The translations under genes and the position numbers were made by a program. From Rhizobium mongolense subsp. loessense (lineage in GTDB: Bacteria; Pseudomonadota; Alphaproteobacteria; Rhizobiales; Rhizobiaceae), in assembly GCF_900099775.1 (NCBI RefSeq), contig NZ_FMTM01000001.1:682001-746000 (forward strand): a stretch of DNA of 64,000 nt, given 5' to 3'. Of this stretch, positions 18,702 to 27,634 are shown in pieces; positions within the stretch are counted from its first letter, which is position 1, and each line of letters starts with the position of its first letter. The notes under the pieces were generated by a model. It was not told where the DNA came from, ran no database searches, and saw only the letters and a program-made list of their open reading frames with translations.

Positions 18702-19922
18702 TTAATCACCCGGCAGCGGACCGGGGAGTAACAAGATCGTCGGGAATCCCGGCACGGGCGGGGTCATCCAGCGACGCGCCCGCCCGCGACCATAAGACTG
18801 CACCTTGCCTGCTGCGGCAAGGTGCTCGAGCGCCCGCTGTACCGTGCGCGGGCTGGCTCCGAGCGCAATCGCAAGCGCTGAGCTCGACCATGACTCGCCG
18901 TCGGCGAGAAAAGCGAGCACCGCGGGATGCTGCTCTTCGACGGCCGGCGCCAGCACAGCGATCTCGCAAGCCCGGCGCGGCGCCAACACAAAGCCTCGCT
19001 TCGTCGCCTTCACATCTGCAAGCGTTCGGATCTCCGCGCGCAGCCGCCCGATCTCGACCCGCAGTCGCGCGCGATGGGATTCGTCGGCATGTTTTCCCCG
19101 GAATGCGCGTGCGATGAGCGCGCCCCTCGACACGTCTCCAGGCCAGGCTTCGCCCAGCGCACGGGCAAGCGCGAACAATACCGGGCGCGTCGCGAGCGGG
19201 ACGGCCAGCCGGTCGTCCCGCACGATATTCCGGCACGCGTCCACAACAAGCGCACCGGATGCCGGGAGCGCTTCGATCTCCTCGAGCAGGAGCGGGCGTT
19301 CCTCACCACGCGCAACCAGGCGCGCTGCGGGCGTTATCAGGAGGAGGGATGCTCGTTCTACCTCCGCCGTGAGCGCAGGGATGTCTGCCTCGCTGGCGGC
19401 GTGCCTGGCCCGTGTGAGAGCCTCGCCCGCCGCTTTCGTCTGGAGACGCCGAATTGCGATCCCTGCAACAACCAACTCATGGGCGGCCCTCGACGCGGGC
19501 GGGAGCGGTGCTTGGTCGAGCGTAGCCAGCATGCGCTCGGCCTCGTCGAGGCGGCCGATCAGGAGCAGGCGCCGGACCTCCACATTCCGTGCATGCGCGG
19601 CATTGATGCGGTCGCCGTGGACTTCGAGGGTCGCCCGCGCTGCGTCGAGCGCCTTGGCAGGCCAGGTGAGATCGCGCGAGACGAGTGCGATCTCTGCCTC
19701 GGCGACGACACACCTTGCGCGCGCCACCGCCTCCTTGCGGCCGAACGCACGCTCCGCACTCTTGAGGAGAGCCGTGGCCCGGACGAGATCGCCGAGCTGC
19801 GCCATCGCAATACCCCTGAGCGCAAGTGCTGGTGCGTCGTCGCGCAGGGCGACCCGCTTCAATGCGCCGAGGGGATCACCTGCGGCGAGGGCGCGTGCTG
19901 CGGCAGTGATCAGCGAGTCCAT
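18702..19922 (-). CDS. regulator with TPR-like N-terminus and C-terminal helix-turn-helix
   Basis: 406 residues. The N-terminal two thirds are alanine-rich helices with TPR-like periodicity (GDLVRATALLKSAERAFG; GRLDEAERMLATLDQ). The C-terminal part holds a winged helix-like DNA-binding segment (SSSALAIALGASPRTVQRALEHLAAAGKVQSYG). A middle section (about 230-330) resembles the end of transcriptional activation domains but is not clear. It starts 122 bp from the divergent DUF899 gene at 20045, so it probably controls that gene and its own downstream propeller gene. The very GC-rich, Ala/Arg-rich composition differs from the core region to the right. Confidence 0.65.
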   Translation of the reverse strand: MDSLITAAARALAAGDPLGALKRVALRDDAPALALRGIAMAQLGDLVRATALLKSAERAFGRKEAVARARCVVAEAEIALVSRDLTWPAKALDAARATLEVHGDRINAAHARNVEVRRLLLIGRLDEAERMLATLDQAPLPPASRAAHELVVAGIAIRRLQTKAAGEALTRARHAASEADIPALTAEVERASLLLITPAARLVARGEERPLLLEEIEALPASGALVVDACRNIVRDDRLAVPLATRPVLFALARALGEAWPGDVSRGALIARAFRGKHADESHRARLRVEIGRLRAEIRTLADVKATKRGFVLAPRRACEIAVLAPAVEEQHPAVLAFLADGESWSSSALAIALGASPRTVQRALEHLAAAGKVQSYGRGRARRWMTPPVPGFPTILLLPGPLPGD

Positions 19923-20044
19923 CGGAATCCCGTCACACTTGTAACTCCCACCATTCGATATCCGGCCCTAGTCTATTCATGACCAGCAAGCAACACGCCG
20001 CACCGAAAAATGGGACGGCGACAGACAGCCATTGGAGAAGAACG

Positions 20045-20881
20045 ATGACGGCACACATAACCGGAACACGCCAAGAGTGGTTGTCGGCACGCCTCGACCT
20101 GCTCAAGGATGAGAAAGAGCTGACACGGCGAAGCGACGCATTGGCGTTGCGGCGTCAGGAATTGCCCTGGGTTCGGATCGACAAGGAGTACCGGTTCGAG
20201 ACCGAAGAAGGGAGCGCCAAGCTGGTGGATCTATTCAGGGGCCGCTCGCAGCTTCTCGTCTATCACTTCATGTTCGGCCCCGACTATACGGCCGGCTGCC
20301 CGTCCTGCTCTTCGATCGCCGATGGATTCAACGGCATCGTCGTCCATCTCGAGAACCACGATGTCGCCTTCTCGGCGGTCTCGCGCGCACCGCTCGCAAC
20401 ACTGCAGGGATTCAAGCGGCGGATGGGCTGGACCTTTTCCTGGGCGTCGTCGAACGGCGGCGACTTCAACCGTGACTTCGGCGTCTGGTTCACTGAAGAG
20501 CAGCAGCGCGAGGGCAGCATAGAATACAATTTCCATCGCGAGCCGCCGGCACCTGAGCCACTTCCAGGAAAAACCGTTCAAGAATGGCAGTTGCGTGGCA
20601 GCGAGGGGCCGATCGCGCAGATCGCAGCCATGACCGGAGCCGACGTTGCCACATATACGCGCGACAGGCCGGGCCTCAGTGCATTCGTGCTCGACGATGG
20701 CATCGTCTACCATACCTATTCCAGCTATGCGCGCGGTCTGGACGGCCTGTGGGGTATGTACCAATGGCTCGACCGTGCTCCTATGGGGCGCAACGAGCAC
20801 GGCATCTGGTGGCGCCACCACGACAAGTACGACAAGCAATTTCGCCCGGGGGGTCACAACAATGATTGCTGCTCGGCGTGA
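20045..20881 (+). CDS. DUF899 thioredoxin-like protein
   Basis: 278 residues from the ATG at 20045, which follows a GGAGAAGAACG ribosome binding site; an earlier in-frame ATG (19979) lacks one. The protein shows the DUF899 layout: opening REWL/ARLDLLKDEKELTRRSD helix, LPWVRIDKEYRF, then a thioredoxin-like core with GCPSC near the usual active-site position, and an ending of WWRHHDKY type followed by a CC-containing tail. The CPSC pair would allow thiol-disulfide chemistry, but the function of DUF899 proteins is not established. The following membrane protein gene starts inside its last 20 bases, so translation is coupled. Confidence 0.82.
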   Translation: MTAHITGTRQEWLSARLDLLKDEKELTRRSDALALRRQELPWVRIDKEYRFETEEGSAKLVDLFRGRSQLLVYHFMFGPDYTAGCPSCSSIADGFNGIVVHLENHDVAFSAVSRAPLATLQGFKRRMGWTFSWASSNGGDFNRDFGVWFTEEQQREGSIEYNFHREPPAPEPLPGKTVQEWQLRGSEGPIAQIAAMTGADVATYTRDRPGLSAFVLDDGIVYHTYSSYARGLDGLWGMYQWLDRAPMGRNEHGIWWRHHDKYDKQFRPGGHNNDCCSA

Positions 20882-21236
20882 AACTTTGGGCTCCGCCGGC
20901 GAAAGCGGCAACCTGGCGGCCCTCGGTGCCGCGGATTGGCTATCCCTTGCGGCGGCGCCGACCTTCGCGGTCATGGCGCTGTTGACAGCGGTCTTTGGCG
21001 GTGCGGACATGATCTGCTCTGCCGCGTCTCATACGTCACCGCTGAGTGGAATGGTCCCGATGTACTTGCTGATGAGCGCCTTTCATTTGGCGCCCTGGCT
21101 GAAGCTGATCTCCGGCCTGCGAAGCGCAACCTGCCGTCCCGACCCGGCTTTTACCCCGCAAAGCACCAACGAACAGGGGAATAACTGTGCAGAATCAAAT
21201 CGTTTCGCACGAGGGGTGGCTGAAAGCGCGCCTTGA
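20862..21236 (+). CDS. small membrane protein coupled to DUF899
   Basis: 124 residues. I start it at the ATG at 20862, which has a G-rich Shine-Dalgarno sequence (CGGGGGGT) and overlaps the DUF899 gene by 20 bases. It has two probable transmembrane helices (LSLAAAPTFAVMALLTAVFG and MVPMYLLMSAFHLAPWLKLI) with a cysteine-containing link between them. I do not recognise a named family. The last 40 or so codons lose the natural composition and overlap the decayed DUF899 copy, so the native C-terminus may have been shorter. Confidence 0.6.
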   Translation: MIAARRETLGSAGESGNLAALGAADWLSLAAAPTFAVMALLTAVFGGADMICSAASHTSPLSGMVPMYLLMSAFHLAPWLKLISGLRSATCRPDPAFTPQSTNEQGNNCAESNRFARGVAESAP

Positions 21237-21414
21237 GACCAGCGTCTTCTACAAGGACGAGGAAGGCCCGTTATTCCACACCTATTTCTGCTATGAGCAG
21301 GGCATCGACATGGTCAATGGCGCCTACCAGTACCTTGACCTCGTGTCGAAAGGCCGTGATGAGGACGGTTTTAACTTCCCGATGGAGTAGCTACGCCGGC
21401 ACGATGAGTATTGA
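21187..21414 (+). pseudogene. internally deleted second DUF899 gene
   Basis: The frame opens with a DUF899 start (QNQIVSHEGWLKARLE) and then jumps to the far C-terminal part (SVFYKDEEGPLFHTYFCYEQGIDMVNGAYQYLDLV), so roughly 150 or more internal codons are missing. The stop at 21388-21390 is a TAG in the position where DUF899 proteins have the Trp of a W-V-R-x-H-D motif. Reading on in frame gives LRRHDEY and then a TGA at 21412-21414. The gene therefore carries both an internal deletion and a Trp-to-stop change. Confidence 0.8.
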
Positions 21415-21593
21415 TGGACGTAAAAGATGCGGCGCCCGGTGGTGTAACCAGCAACCATCTGGCAGTGCCATCGCAAGCGGTGGCCGGCGCCCTTGTTGCG
21501 GGTGAGCGTTTGCCTACATGCTGTCTCACGCTAAGCGGGACATCCATTCTGCGCCTCAAACGGTGGCAGGCAATAGCAACACAGGAGAGACCA

Positions 21594-22043
21594 ATGCAAG
21601 AGGCCCTTGTCGTTCGTCGCGAGACGCATATCCCGGCGCCGCCCTCGGCGGTGTTTGCCCTGTTGACAGATCCAGAGAAAATCCTGCGCTGGATGGGTAC
21701 TGAGGCGGAGATCGAGCCGCAGCCTGGGGGGATCTATCTGGTCAACGTCACCGGCGCTCGCTTCGCCCGCGGCTCCTTTCGCGAGGTAGTGCCGGTGCAC
21801 CGTCTGGCCTACAGTTTCGGCTGGGACGGCAGCGAAATCGTACCGCCGGGGTCGAGCCTGGTCGAGATCGACCTGATCGAGCAGCCGGACGGGACGCTGC
21901 TGCGCCTGACCCACACTGGCCTGCCCAATGCCGAACAATGCGCCGGCCATGCGGAAGGCTGGGCTCACTACCTCGGCCGGCTGGTCGAAGTGGCAGCCGG
22001 ACGCGACCCGGGCCCGGATCCGATGCATGGCAGATATGACTGA
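21594..22043 (+). CDS. SRPBCC / AHSA1-type ligand-binding protein
   Basis: 149 residues from the ATG at 21594, which follows AGGAGA. The start given by a longer frame at 21411 lacks a ribosome binding site. The sequence follows the Bet v1-like/AHSA1 pattern: RETHIPAPPSAVFALLTDPEKILRWMG, the EIEPQPGGIY strand pair, GSFREVVPVHRLAYSFGW, and a final helix containing GHAEGWAHYLGRLVEVA. Such proteins bind hydrophobic ligands or act as small lyases or activators. It is in the same orientation as the DUF899 unit and could belong to the same transcript. Confidence 0.82.
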   Translation: MQEALVVRRETHIPAPPSAVFALLTDPEKILRWMGTEAEIEPQPGGIYLVNVTGARFARGSFREVVPVHRLAYSFGWDGSEIVPPGSSLVEIDLIEQPDGTLLRLTHTGLPNAEQCAGHAEGWAHYLGRLVEVAAGRDPGPDPMHGRYD

Positions 22044-22225
22044 ACTCCGCTCCCGAAACGCCGCCTTGAGGCGAGCGCCAGGCAACGGTCAGCCGTCCGC
22101 AGCTTCGTCCGCGCACGCCTCTCCTCGATGACGTCCTGTCGCGGATGTCCTCCGACATAGCCAGGCGGACATCCCCTCGCCACGGCGTGGATGACAGCCT
22201 CCGGCCCCCGTGGCATGATCGCGGC

Positions 22226-23284
22226 ATGGATCTGCCCGCCCCCCTCGCCTGGCTGGTCGACGAGGCTGGCGCCTCATTCGACCCCGAATCGTTCCTGGCC
22301 GAGCTCGGCGGCCGGTTGGTCGCCGACGGCCTGCCGCTGGCCGGCGCAGCCCTGACGCTTGCCGTGCCGCATCCGATCATCGCCCGCCGCACCTGGTTAT
22401 GGCGGGCCGAAACCGCAATAGTGATCGAGGCGCTCGGCTTTGCCGGCGGCCCGCCCGGTCAGGCCGGACACAGCTGGCTTGTCGGACTTGGCCCCGTGCT
22501 GGAGGAGACAGTCGGCCCGGCTCCGGACAGCCCGGTGCTGGGTTGGGCCGGGTGCCGACCATTCAATCCCGCCGAGGTCTACCGGCTGCGACAGGCCTCG
22601 CGCTTTGCCGCCGCTCCCCTGGCCGCGCTGGCCGCACGGGCGGCGCTGGCAACGCTGCTTGAGGCCTATCTGGGCCGACGCAGCGCCGCGCAGGTGCAGG
22701 CCGGCGCGCTCTGCCGGGGTGCCGGCGAGACCATCCGCGCCGCATTGCTCTGTGCCGATCTGCGCGATTTCACAGCGCTGTCTGAAGCGACAGAGCCCTC
22801 CGTCATGATCGCTGCCCTCGACGCCTGGTTCGACCGCGTCACTGGAGCGGTACATGCTTTCGGGGGCGAAGTGCTGAAGTTCATCGGCGACGGCGTGCTA
22901 GCGATCTTCCCGGCCGCCGGCGCGCCGGGCGAGGCTTGCGACGCGGCGCTGCGCGCGGTCGCCGCCGCCCGCGCCGGCATGGCTCATCTCGATGCGACGC
23001 GACAGGCGCAGGGCCTGCCATCGCTGCCATTCGGCATGGCGCTGCATTTCGGAGAGATGTTATGGGGCAATATCGGCGCTGCCGATCGGCTGGACTTTAC
23101 CGCCATCGGCCCGGCGGTCAACCTGGTCAGCCGGCTCGAAGGGCTCTGCAAGCCCCTTGGTCACAGCGTACTCATCTCGGGCGCTGTCGCCAAGGAGACG
23201 ACAACAACCTTGATTCCATTGGGCGAACACGCATTGCGTGGCATCGCCGATCCCTGCGCGGTCTTCACCCTGCCGGGGGATTGA
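22226..23284 (+). CDS. class III adenylate/guanylate cyclase with unknown N-terminal domain
   Basis: 352 residues if translation starts at the ATG at 22226; upstream frames are shadow-like. The N-terminal half (1-165) is Ala/Gly-rich and unrecognised. The cyclase domain occupies about 170-345: first metal Asp in CADLRDFTALSE, second in KFIGDGVLAIF with the preceding Lys, and Asn/Arg in VNLVSRL. At the second substrate-selecting position the sequence is LDFTAIG, so Thr replaces the usual Asp. That Lys/Thr pair is the subclass found in bicarbonate-responsive cyclases, but activation by bicarbonate here is inference. The protein is soluble, with no membrane segments. Confidence 0.85.
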   Translation: MDLPAPLAWLVDEAGASFDPESFLAELGGRLVADGLPLAGAALTLAVPHPIIARRTWLWRAETAIVIEALGFAGGPPGQAGHSWLVGLGPVLEETVGPAPDSPVLGWAGCRPFNPAEVYRLRQASRFAAAPLAALAARAALATLLEAYLGRRSAAQVQAGALCRGAGETIRAALLCADLRDFTALSEATEPSVMIAALDAWFDRVTGAVHAFGGEVLKFIGDGVLAIFPAAGAPGEACDAALRAVAAARAGMAHLDATRQAQGLPSLPFGMALHFGEMLWGNIGAADRLDFTAIGPAVNLVSRLEGLCKPLGHSVLISGAVAKETTTTLIPLGEHALRGIADPCAVFTLPGD

Positions 23285-23720
23285 GCTGTCCGGGCTGGTA
23301 GGGACATTGGGTGCGCGACCACATGAGAGGTCGATACGACTGCAGGCAATCGGCTTTGGCAGCGGCCGGCATGCGCCCACCTGCGCCGGTCATTTCCAGA
23401 GGTCGAGCTCGGCAGCGACTCGGGTTCCGCTCAACGTCCACTTACCAGTGGCGGTGTCGGCCAATGAAGGTCCGCATCACGGTCAAGAGATTCCCCAACA
23501 AGCCATTCCTTTTGGCGCCCTGCCGCTTGCGTATCTTAAAACGTAGCAGTACTAGCCCTGCCCTCCGTTGCTTCTGAAGTTCCGACTGATCGTCAATGCC
23601 CGCCATACGAAGCCTGCCTGCGCCCGCTGACACAGGCGCCAGGCAAAAAAGGCCTTCACCGCAACGCGGATGAAGGTTACAGCAGTCAATCGCTGACGAT
23701 CATGCACTGGACTTGAGCCT
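23285..23720. other. junction between accessory and core DNA
   Basis: No gene is visible. At 23645-23676 an A-run is followed by an imperfect hairpin (CCTTCACCGC / GCGGATGAAGG). On the minus strand this would be a terminator, yet no minus-strand gene lies to its right before pepT. It may be the leftover end of a lost gene, or an upstream structure of pepT. Confidence 0.35.
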
Positions 23721-24953
23721 ATGACCGATACTGTTACCGATCGCTTCCTTCGATATGTCGTTATTGACACGCAATCGGATCCCACGTCGTCGACGCAGCC
23801 TTCCACCGACAAGCAGAAGAATCTCGGTCGTATGCCGGTCGAGGAACTGCTGGCAATCGGGCTTTCGGATGCGCATCTCGACGAACACGGCTATGTCTAT
23901 GCGACCATTCCGTCCAATGTGGACAAGCCAGTGCCAGTCATCTGCTTCTGTTCGCATATGGATACCGCACCGGACTTCACCGGAACGAATGTCAAGCCGC
24001 AAATCGTGCGGAGCTACAGCGGCGGCGACATTAGGCTTTCAGGCGATCCGCAGCAGATCATTCGCGTCGCCGACAATCCGGCGCTCAACGACCAGATCGG
24101 CAACGACATCATAACCACCGACGGTACGACGCTGCTCGGGGCCGACGACAAGGCCGGCATTGCCGAGATCATGACGGCAGCGCAAATCCTCGTCGACAAT
24201 CCGGATATCAAGCACGGGGCGATCAAGATCCTCTTCACGCCGGATGAGGAAATCGGCCGCGGCGTCGACAAGGTCGACCTTGAAAAGCTCGGCGCCCGGT
24301 TCGCATACACCATGGATGGCGAGACGGCAGGGCATATCGAAGACGAGACCTTCTCCGCCGATGGCGTCGAGATCACCATTCAAGGTGTGGCCATCCATCC
24401 CGGCTTCGCCAAGGGAAAGATGGAAAACGCTATCAAGATCGCTGGCGAAATCATCAGCCGGCTGCCGAAGAATCTGGCGCCGGAGACGACCGAAGGCAGA
24501 GAGGGATTTGTTCACCCGACGGGCGTCACAGGCTCGATGGAAAAAGCAGCCCTCAACCTTATCGTTCGTGACTTCAATGACGATGGCCTCGCAGCCAAGG
24601 AAGCCATGCTGGAGAGGATCATAAAGCAGGTCATGGCGGACTATCCCGGCTCCTCTTACGGCTTCAAAGTCAAGCCGCAGTACCGCAACATGAAGGCCAT
24701 CCTCGACCGCCATCCGGAAATCATCGACAACGCCGTCGAGGCAATCCGGCGCGCCGGAATGGAGCCGGTGCGCGGCAGCATCCGGGGCGGAACCGATGGT
24801 TCGCGGCTTTCGTTCATGAGCCTGCCCTGTCCCAATATCTTCGCGGGCGGCCACGCCTTCCACTCGCCGCTCGAATGGGTCAGCCGACAAGATATGGAGA
24901 AAGCGGTCAAGACGATCGTCGAACTGGCGAAAATATGGGAAGAGCGCGCTTAG
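23721..24953 (+). CDS. pepT: peptidase T (tripeptide aminopeptidase)
   Basis: 410 residues, full length for PepT of the M20 zinc peptidases, which remove the N-terminal residue from tripeptides in the cytoplasm. Landmarks: TDRFLRYVVIDTQSD at the start, the metal-binding CSHMDTAPD, GADDKAGIAEIM, the catalytic TPDEEIGRG, DGETAG, and a C-terminal metal His in HAFHSPLEWV. The substrate-binding RGGTDGS is intact. It runs alone, convergent with the ABC-F gene 26 bp downstream. Confidence 0.95.
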   Translation: MTDTVTDRFLRYVVIDTQSDPTSSTQPSTDKQKNLGRMPVEELLAIGLSDAHLDEHGYVYATIPSNVDKPVPVICFCSHMDTAPDFTGTNVKPQIVRSYSGGDIRLSGDPQQIIRVADNPALNDQIGNDIITTDGTTLLGADDKAGIAEIMTAAQILVDNPDIKHGAIKILFTPDEEIGRGVDKVDLEKLGARFAYTMDGETAGHIEDETFSADGVEITIQGVAIHPGFAKGKMENAIKIAGEIISRLPKNLAPETTEGREGFVHPTGVTGSMEKAALNLIVRDFNDDGLAAKEAMLERIIKQVMADYPGSSYGFKVKPQYRNMKAILDRHPEIIDNAVEAIRRAGMEPVRGSIRGGTDGSRLSFMSLPCPNIFAGGHAFHSPLEWVSRQDMEKAVKTIVELAKIWEERA

Positions 24954-24979
24954 GCGCGCGCGTCCTTATTGCACTCGAC

Positions 24980-26602
24980 TCAACTGCGAAGGCCAGGCGC
25001 CTCATGACCGGTGCGCGCCACATATTCCGTGTAGCCGCCGCTATACTGGTGAATGCCGTCGGGGGTGAGTTCCAGCACCCGGTTGGACAAAGCGCCCAGG
25101 AAGTGCCGGTCGTGTGAAACGAACAGCATCGTGCCCTCGTACTCGGACAACGCCTTGATGAGCATTTCCTTGGTGTCCAGATCCAGGTGGTTTGTCGGCT
25201 CGTCCAGCACGAGAAGGTTCGGCGGATCGAAGAGCATCATTGCCATGACGAGCCGCGCCTTCTCGCCGCCCGAGAGCACGCGGCATTTCTTCTCGACGTC
25301 GTCGCCGGAAAATCCGAAGCAACCCGCCAGCGCTCGCAGTGAGCCCTGCCCCGCTTGCGGGAACTTATCTTCCAGTGACTGGAGTACGGTGCGGTCGCCG
25401 TCCAAGAGATCCATGGCGTGCTGCGCGAAATATCCCATCTTCACACTGGCACCGAGAGCGACGTTTCCTTCATCCGGCTCCGCCGAACCCGCGACCAGCT
25501 TCAGAAGCGTAGACTTTCCCGCGCCGTTGATGCCCATGATGCACCAGCGCTCGCGCCGCCGTACCATGAAATCCAGCCCTTCGTAGATGGTCCGGCTGCC
25601 GTATTTCTTGTGCACGTTCTTCAGGCTGATGACATCTTCGCCCGAGCGCGGTGCCGGCAGAAACTCGAATGAGACGACCTGGCGGCGCTTGGGCGGTTCC
25701 ACCCGGTCGATCTTCTCCAGCTTCTTCACGCGGCTCTGTACCTGCGAAGCATGCGAGGCGCGGGCCTTGAAGCGCTCGATAAACTTGATTTCCTTGGCGA
25801 GCATCGCCTGCTGGCGCTCGAACTGGGCCTGCTGCTGCTTCTCGTTCTGGGCCCGCTGCTGCTCGTAAAAGGCATAGTCGCCGGAGTAACTGTTCAGGTT
25901 GCCGCCATCGATCTCGATAATCTTGGTGACGATGCGATTCATGAACTCGCGGTCGTGCGAGGTCATCAGCAGCGCGCCGTCGTAACCTTTCAGGAACTCC
26001 TCCAGCCAGATCAGACTTTCCAGATCCAGATGGTTACTCGGCTCATCAAGCAGCATAACGTCCGGACGCATCAGGAGAATTCGGGCAAGCGCCACACGCA
26101 TCTTCCAGCCGCCGGACAGTGCGCCCACGTCGCCGTCCATCATTTCCTGGCTGAAGCTCAGACCGGCCAGAACTTCGCGCGCACGTCCTTCCAGGGCATA
26201 GCCGTCCAGCTCCTCGTAGCGCGCCTGGACCTCGCCGTAGCGCTCGATGATCTTGTCAATGTCGTCGGCCTGTTCGGGGTCCGACATGGCAGCCTCGAGC
26301 TCCCGCAATTCGGCAGCAACGATGCTCACGGGGCCGGCGCCGTCCATCACCTCGGATACGGCGCTGCGGCCCTCCATCTCGCCGACATCCTGGTTGAAAT
26401 AGCCGATGGTGACGCCCTTATCGACGGATACCTGTCCCTCGTCAGGGTGCTCCGCCTGTGTGATCATCCGGAAAAGGGTCGTCTTGCCGGCACCGTTCGG
26501 ACCGACGAGGCCCACCTTGTCGCCTCTGTTGAGCGCTGCGGTCGCCTCGATGAAGAGGATGCGGTGGCTGTTCTGCTTGCTGATGTTTTCGATACGAATC
26601 AT
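24980..26602 (-). CDS. ABC-F family ATPase
   Basis: 540 residues from the ATG at 26602 (MIRIENISKQ), the usual start for this family; the longer frame to 26734 adds unlike sequence. Two ABC domains lie in tandem without membrane segments: Walker A GPNGAGKTT with signature LSGGWKMRVALAR and DEPSNHLD, then Walker A GINGAGKST with signature LSGGEKARLV and DEPTNHLD. Between them is a charged Gln/Lys-rich linker (NEKQQQAQFERQQAML). ABC-F proteins of this kind act on the ribosome. It resembles the YbiT/Uup side of the family, but a specific name is not safe. Confidence 0.9.
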   Translation of the reverse strand: MIRIENISKQNSHRILFIEATAALNRGDKVGLVGPNGAGKTTLFRMITQAEHPDEGQVSVDKGVTIGYFNQDVGEMEGRSAVSEVMDGAGPVSIVAAELRELEAAMSDPEQADDIDKIIERYGEVQARYEELDGYALEGRAREVLAGLSFSQEMMDGDVGALSGGWKMRVALARILLMRPDVMLLDEPSNHLDLESLIWLEEFLKGYDGALLMTSHDREFMNRIVTKIIEIDGGNLNSYSGDYAFYEQQRAQNEKQQQAQFERQQAMLAKEIKFIERFKARASHASQVQSRVKKLEKIDRVEPPKRRQVVSFEFLPAPRSGEDVISLKNVHKKYGSRTIYEGLDFMVRRRERWCIMGINGAGKSTLLKLVAGSAEPDEGNVALGASVKMGYFAQHAMDLLDGDRTVLQSLEDKFPQAGQGSLRALAGCFGFSGDDVEKKCRVLSGGEKARLVMAMMLFDPPNLLVLDEPTNHLDLDTKEMLIKALSEYEGTMLFVSHDRHFLGALSNRVLELTPDGIHQYSGGYTEYVARTGHEAPGLRS

Positions 26603-26734
26603 ATGCGATAAGGACCCAGAAAAGTTTTTCGGTGGCCTTATGGCACGGGGCGGCGAGGCTGTCGCAAGTTTTTCCGCATTAAGATCTATTTCGGGGTCGC
26701 GCCTGATGCCGGATAACACGGACGCTCTCGGCAC

Positions 26735-26766
26735 AAAAAACCCGGCGCTACGACGCCGGGTTTTTC
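26735..26766 (-). terminator. rho-independent terminator
   Basis: A stem CCCGGCG / CGCCGGG (26741-26747 and 26754-26760) is flanked by six A on the left and five T on the right, so it can work in both directions. On the minus strand it follows the DUF1328 gene by about 20 bases. Confidence 0.85.
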
Positions 26767-26786
26767 AAACATCTCATTTCGTCGCA

Positions 26787-26951
26787 CTATTCGCGGCGCA
26801 TCAGGCGCATGACGAGCGATACGACGAACAGCACCAGGAATATGAAGAAAAGAACCTGTGCTATGGACGCCGAAGCGCCTGCAATCCCGCCAAATCCGAG
26901 GACGCCGGCGATCAGGGCTACGACGAGAAATACCAAAGCGTAGTACAGCAT
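26787..26951 (-). CDS. DUF1328 (YtjA-like) small membrane protein
   Basis: 54 residues from the ATG at 26951, which has a GAGGAG ribosome binding site. It has two hydrophobic helices ([18 protein letters not shown] and [16 protein letters not shown]) and a basic end MRLMRRE, the standard pattern of DUF1328 proteins. These are common in proteobacteria and often stress-induced; the function is unknown. It is followed by the terminator at 26735-26766. Confidence 0.88.
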   Translation of the reverse strand: MLYYALVFLVVALIAGVLGFGGIAGASASIAQVLFFIFLVLFVVSLVMRLMRRE

Positions 26952-27028
26952 GGTGAACTCCTCTTTCGATTCTGATCTATCAACGGCTACCCTTGGCAAT
27001 TGGTTCCCAAAGGCCCGGTTTCCGGGCA

Positions 27029-27556
27029 TCAGCCGAACTGAATGATGCCCTGATGCGTGCGGTCGCCTTCGTCGGGGGCGGGCGGCTCTGCTGCTTCGAG
27101 ATAGAACTTCACGGGCGCGGTGAGCACGAACCAGATGCAGGCGCCAGCCATGAACGCCGATCCGATGGGCTCATCAATGCGCGTCACGAACGGCAGCCCG
27201 GCCGAGGCGAAGAGAACGGTCATCCGCAGAGACCATTCCGCCTCACGCTTGCTGATCGCTCGGGCTCGCAGCGATTTGTAACGCCGCGCGTCATAGTCGC
27301 CCCGTCCCACCCTTGCGGAGGAAGCCAGCTTCCAGATGGACGGCAGAGCCAGCATCAACAACGCCGCGAGGCTGAGGACAAGAGGCTGACCGGAGAGAGT
27401 GTACCGGCTTGCCATTGCCAGGAACGAAAGCGCCGCCAGGTTCCACACCGGTTCCAAACGATCCGGATGCTGCGCGGTGTAAACATGCCAAGCCCGCAGC
27501 GTACGCGCCGCGCCGGAAAGCAGCGGCTCGTCGATGTAACGATTGATCCAATCCAT
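27029..27556 (-). CDS. hypothetical membrane protein
   Basis: 175 residues with three or four transmembrane segments ([65 protein letters not shown]). Charged stretches between them include [25 protein letters not shown]. The N-terminus [15 protein letters not shown] looks cytoplasmic. I do not recognise the family. It lies upstream of the DUF1328 gene on the same strand with a 77 bp gap. Confidence 0.6.
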   Translation of the reverse strand: MDWINRYIDEPLLSGAARTLRAWHVYTAQHPDRLEPVWNLAALSFLAMASRYTLSGQPLVLSLAALLMLALPSIWKLASSARVGRGDYDARRYKSLRARAISKREAEWSLRMTVLFASAGLPFVTRIDEPIGSAFMAGACIWFVLTAPVKFYLEAAEPPAPDEGDRTHQGIIQFG

Positions 27557-27634
27557 GTTGAAATGCCGGTCCCTGTCGTATCGAGATGATCGGCAACACC
27601 ATGCAATCTGGTCATCATGATGGCGGGACGGCGT

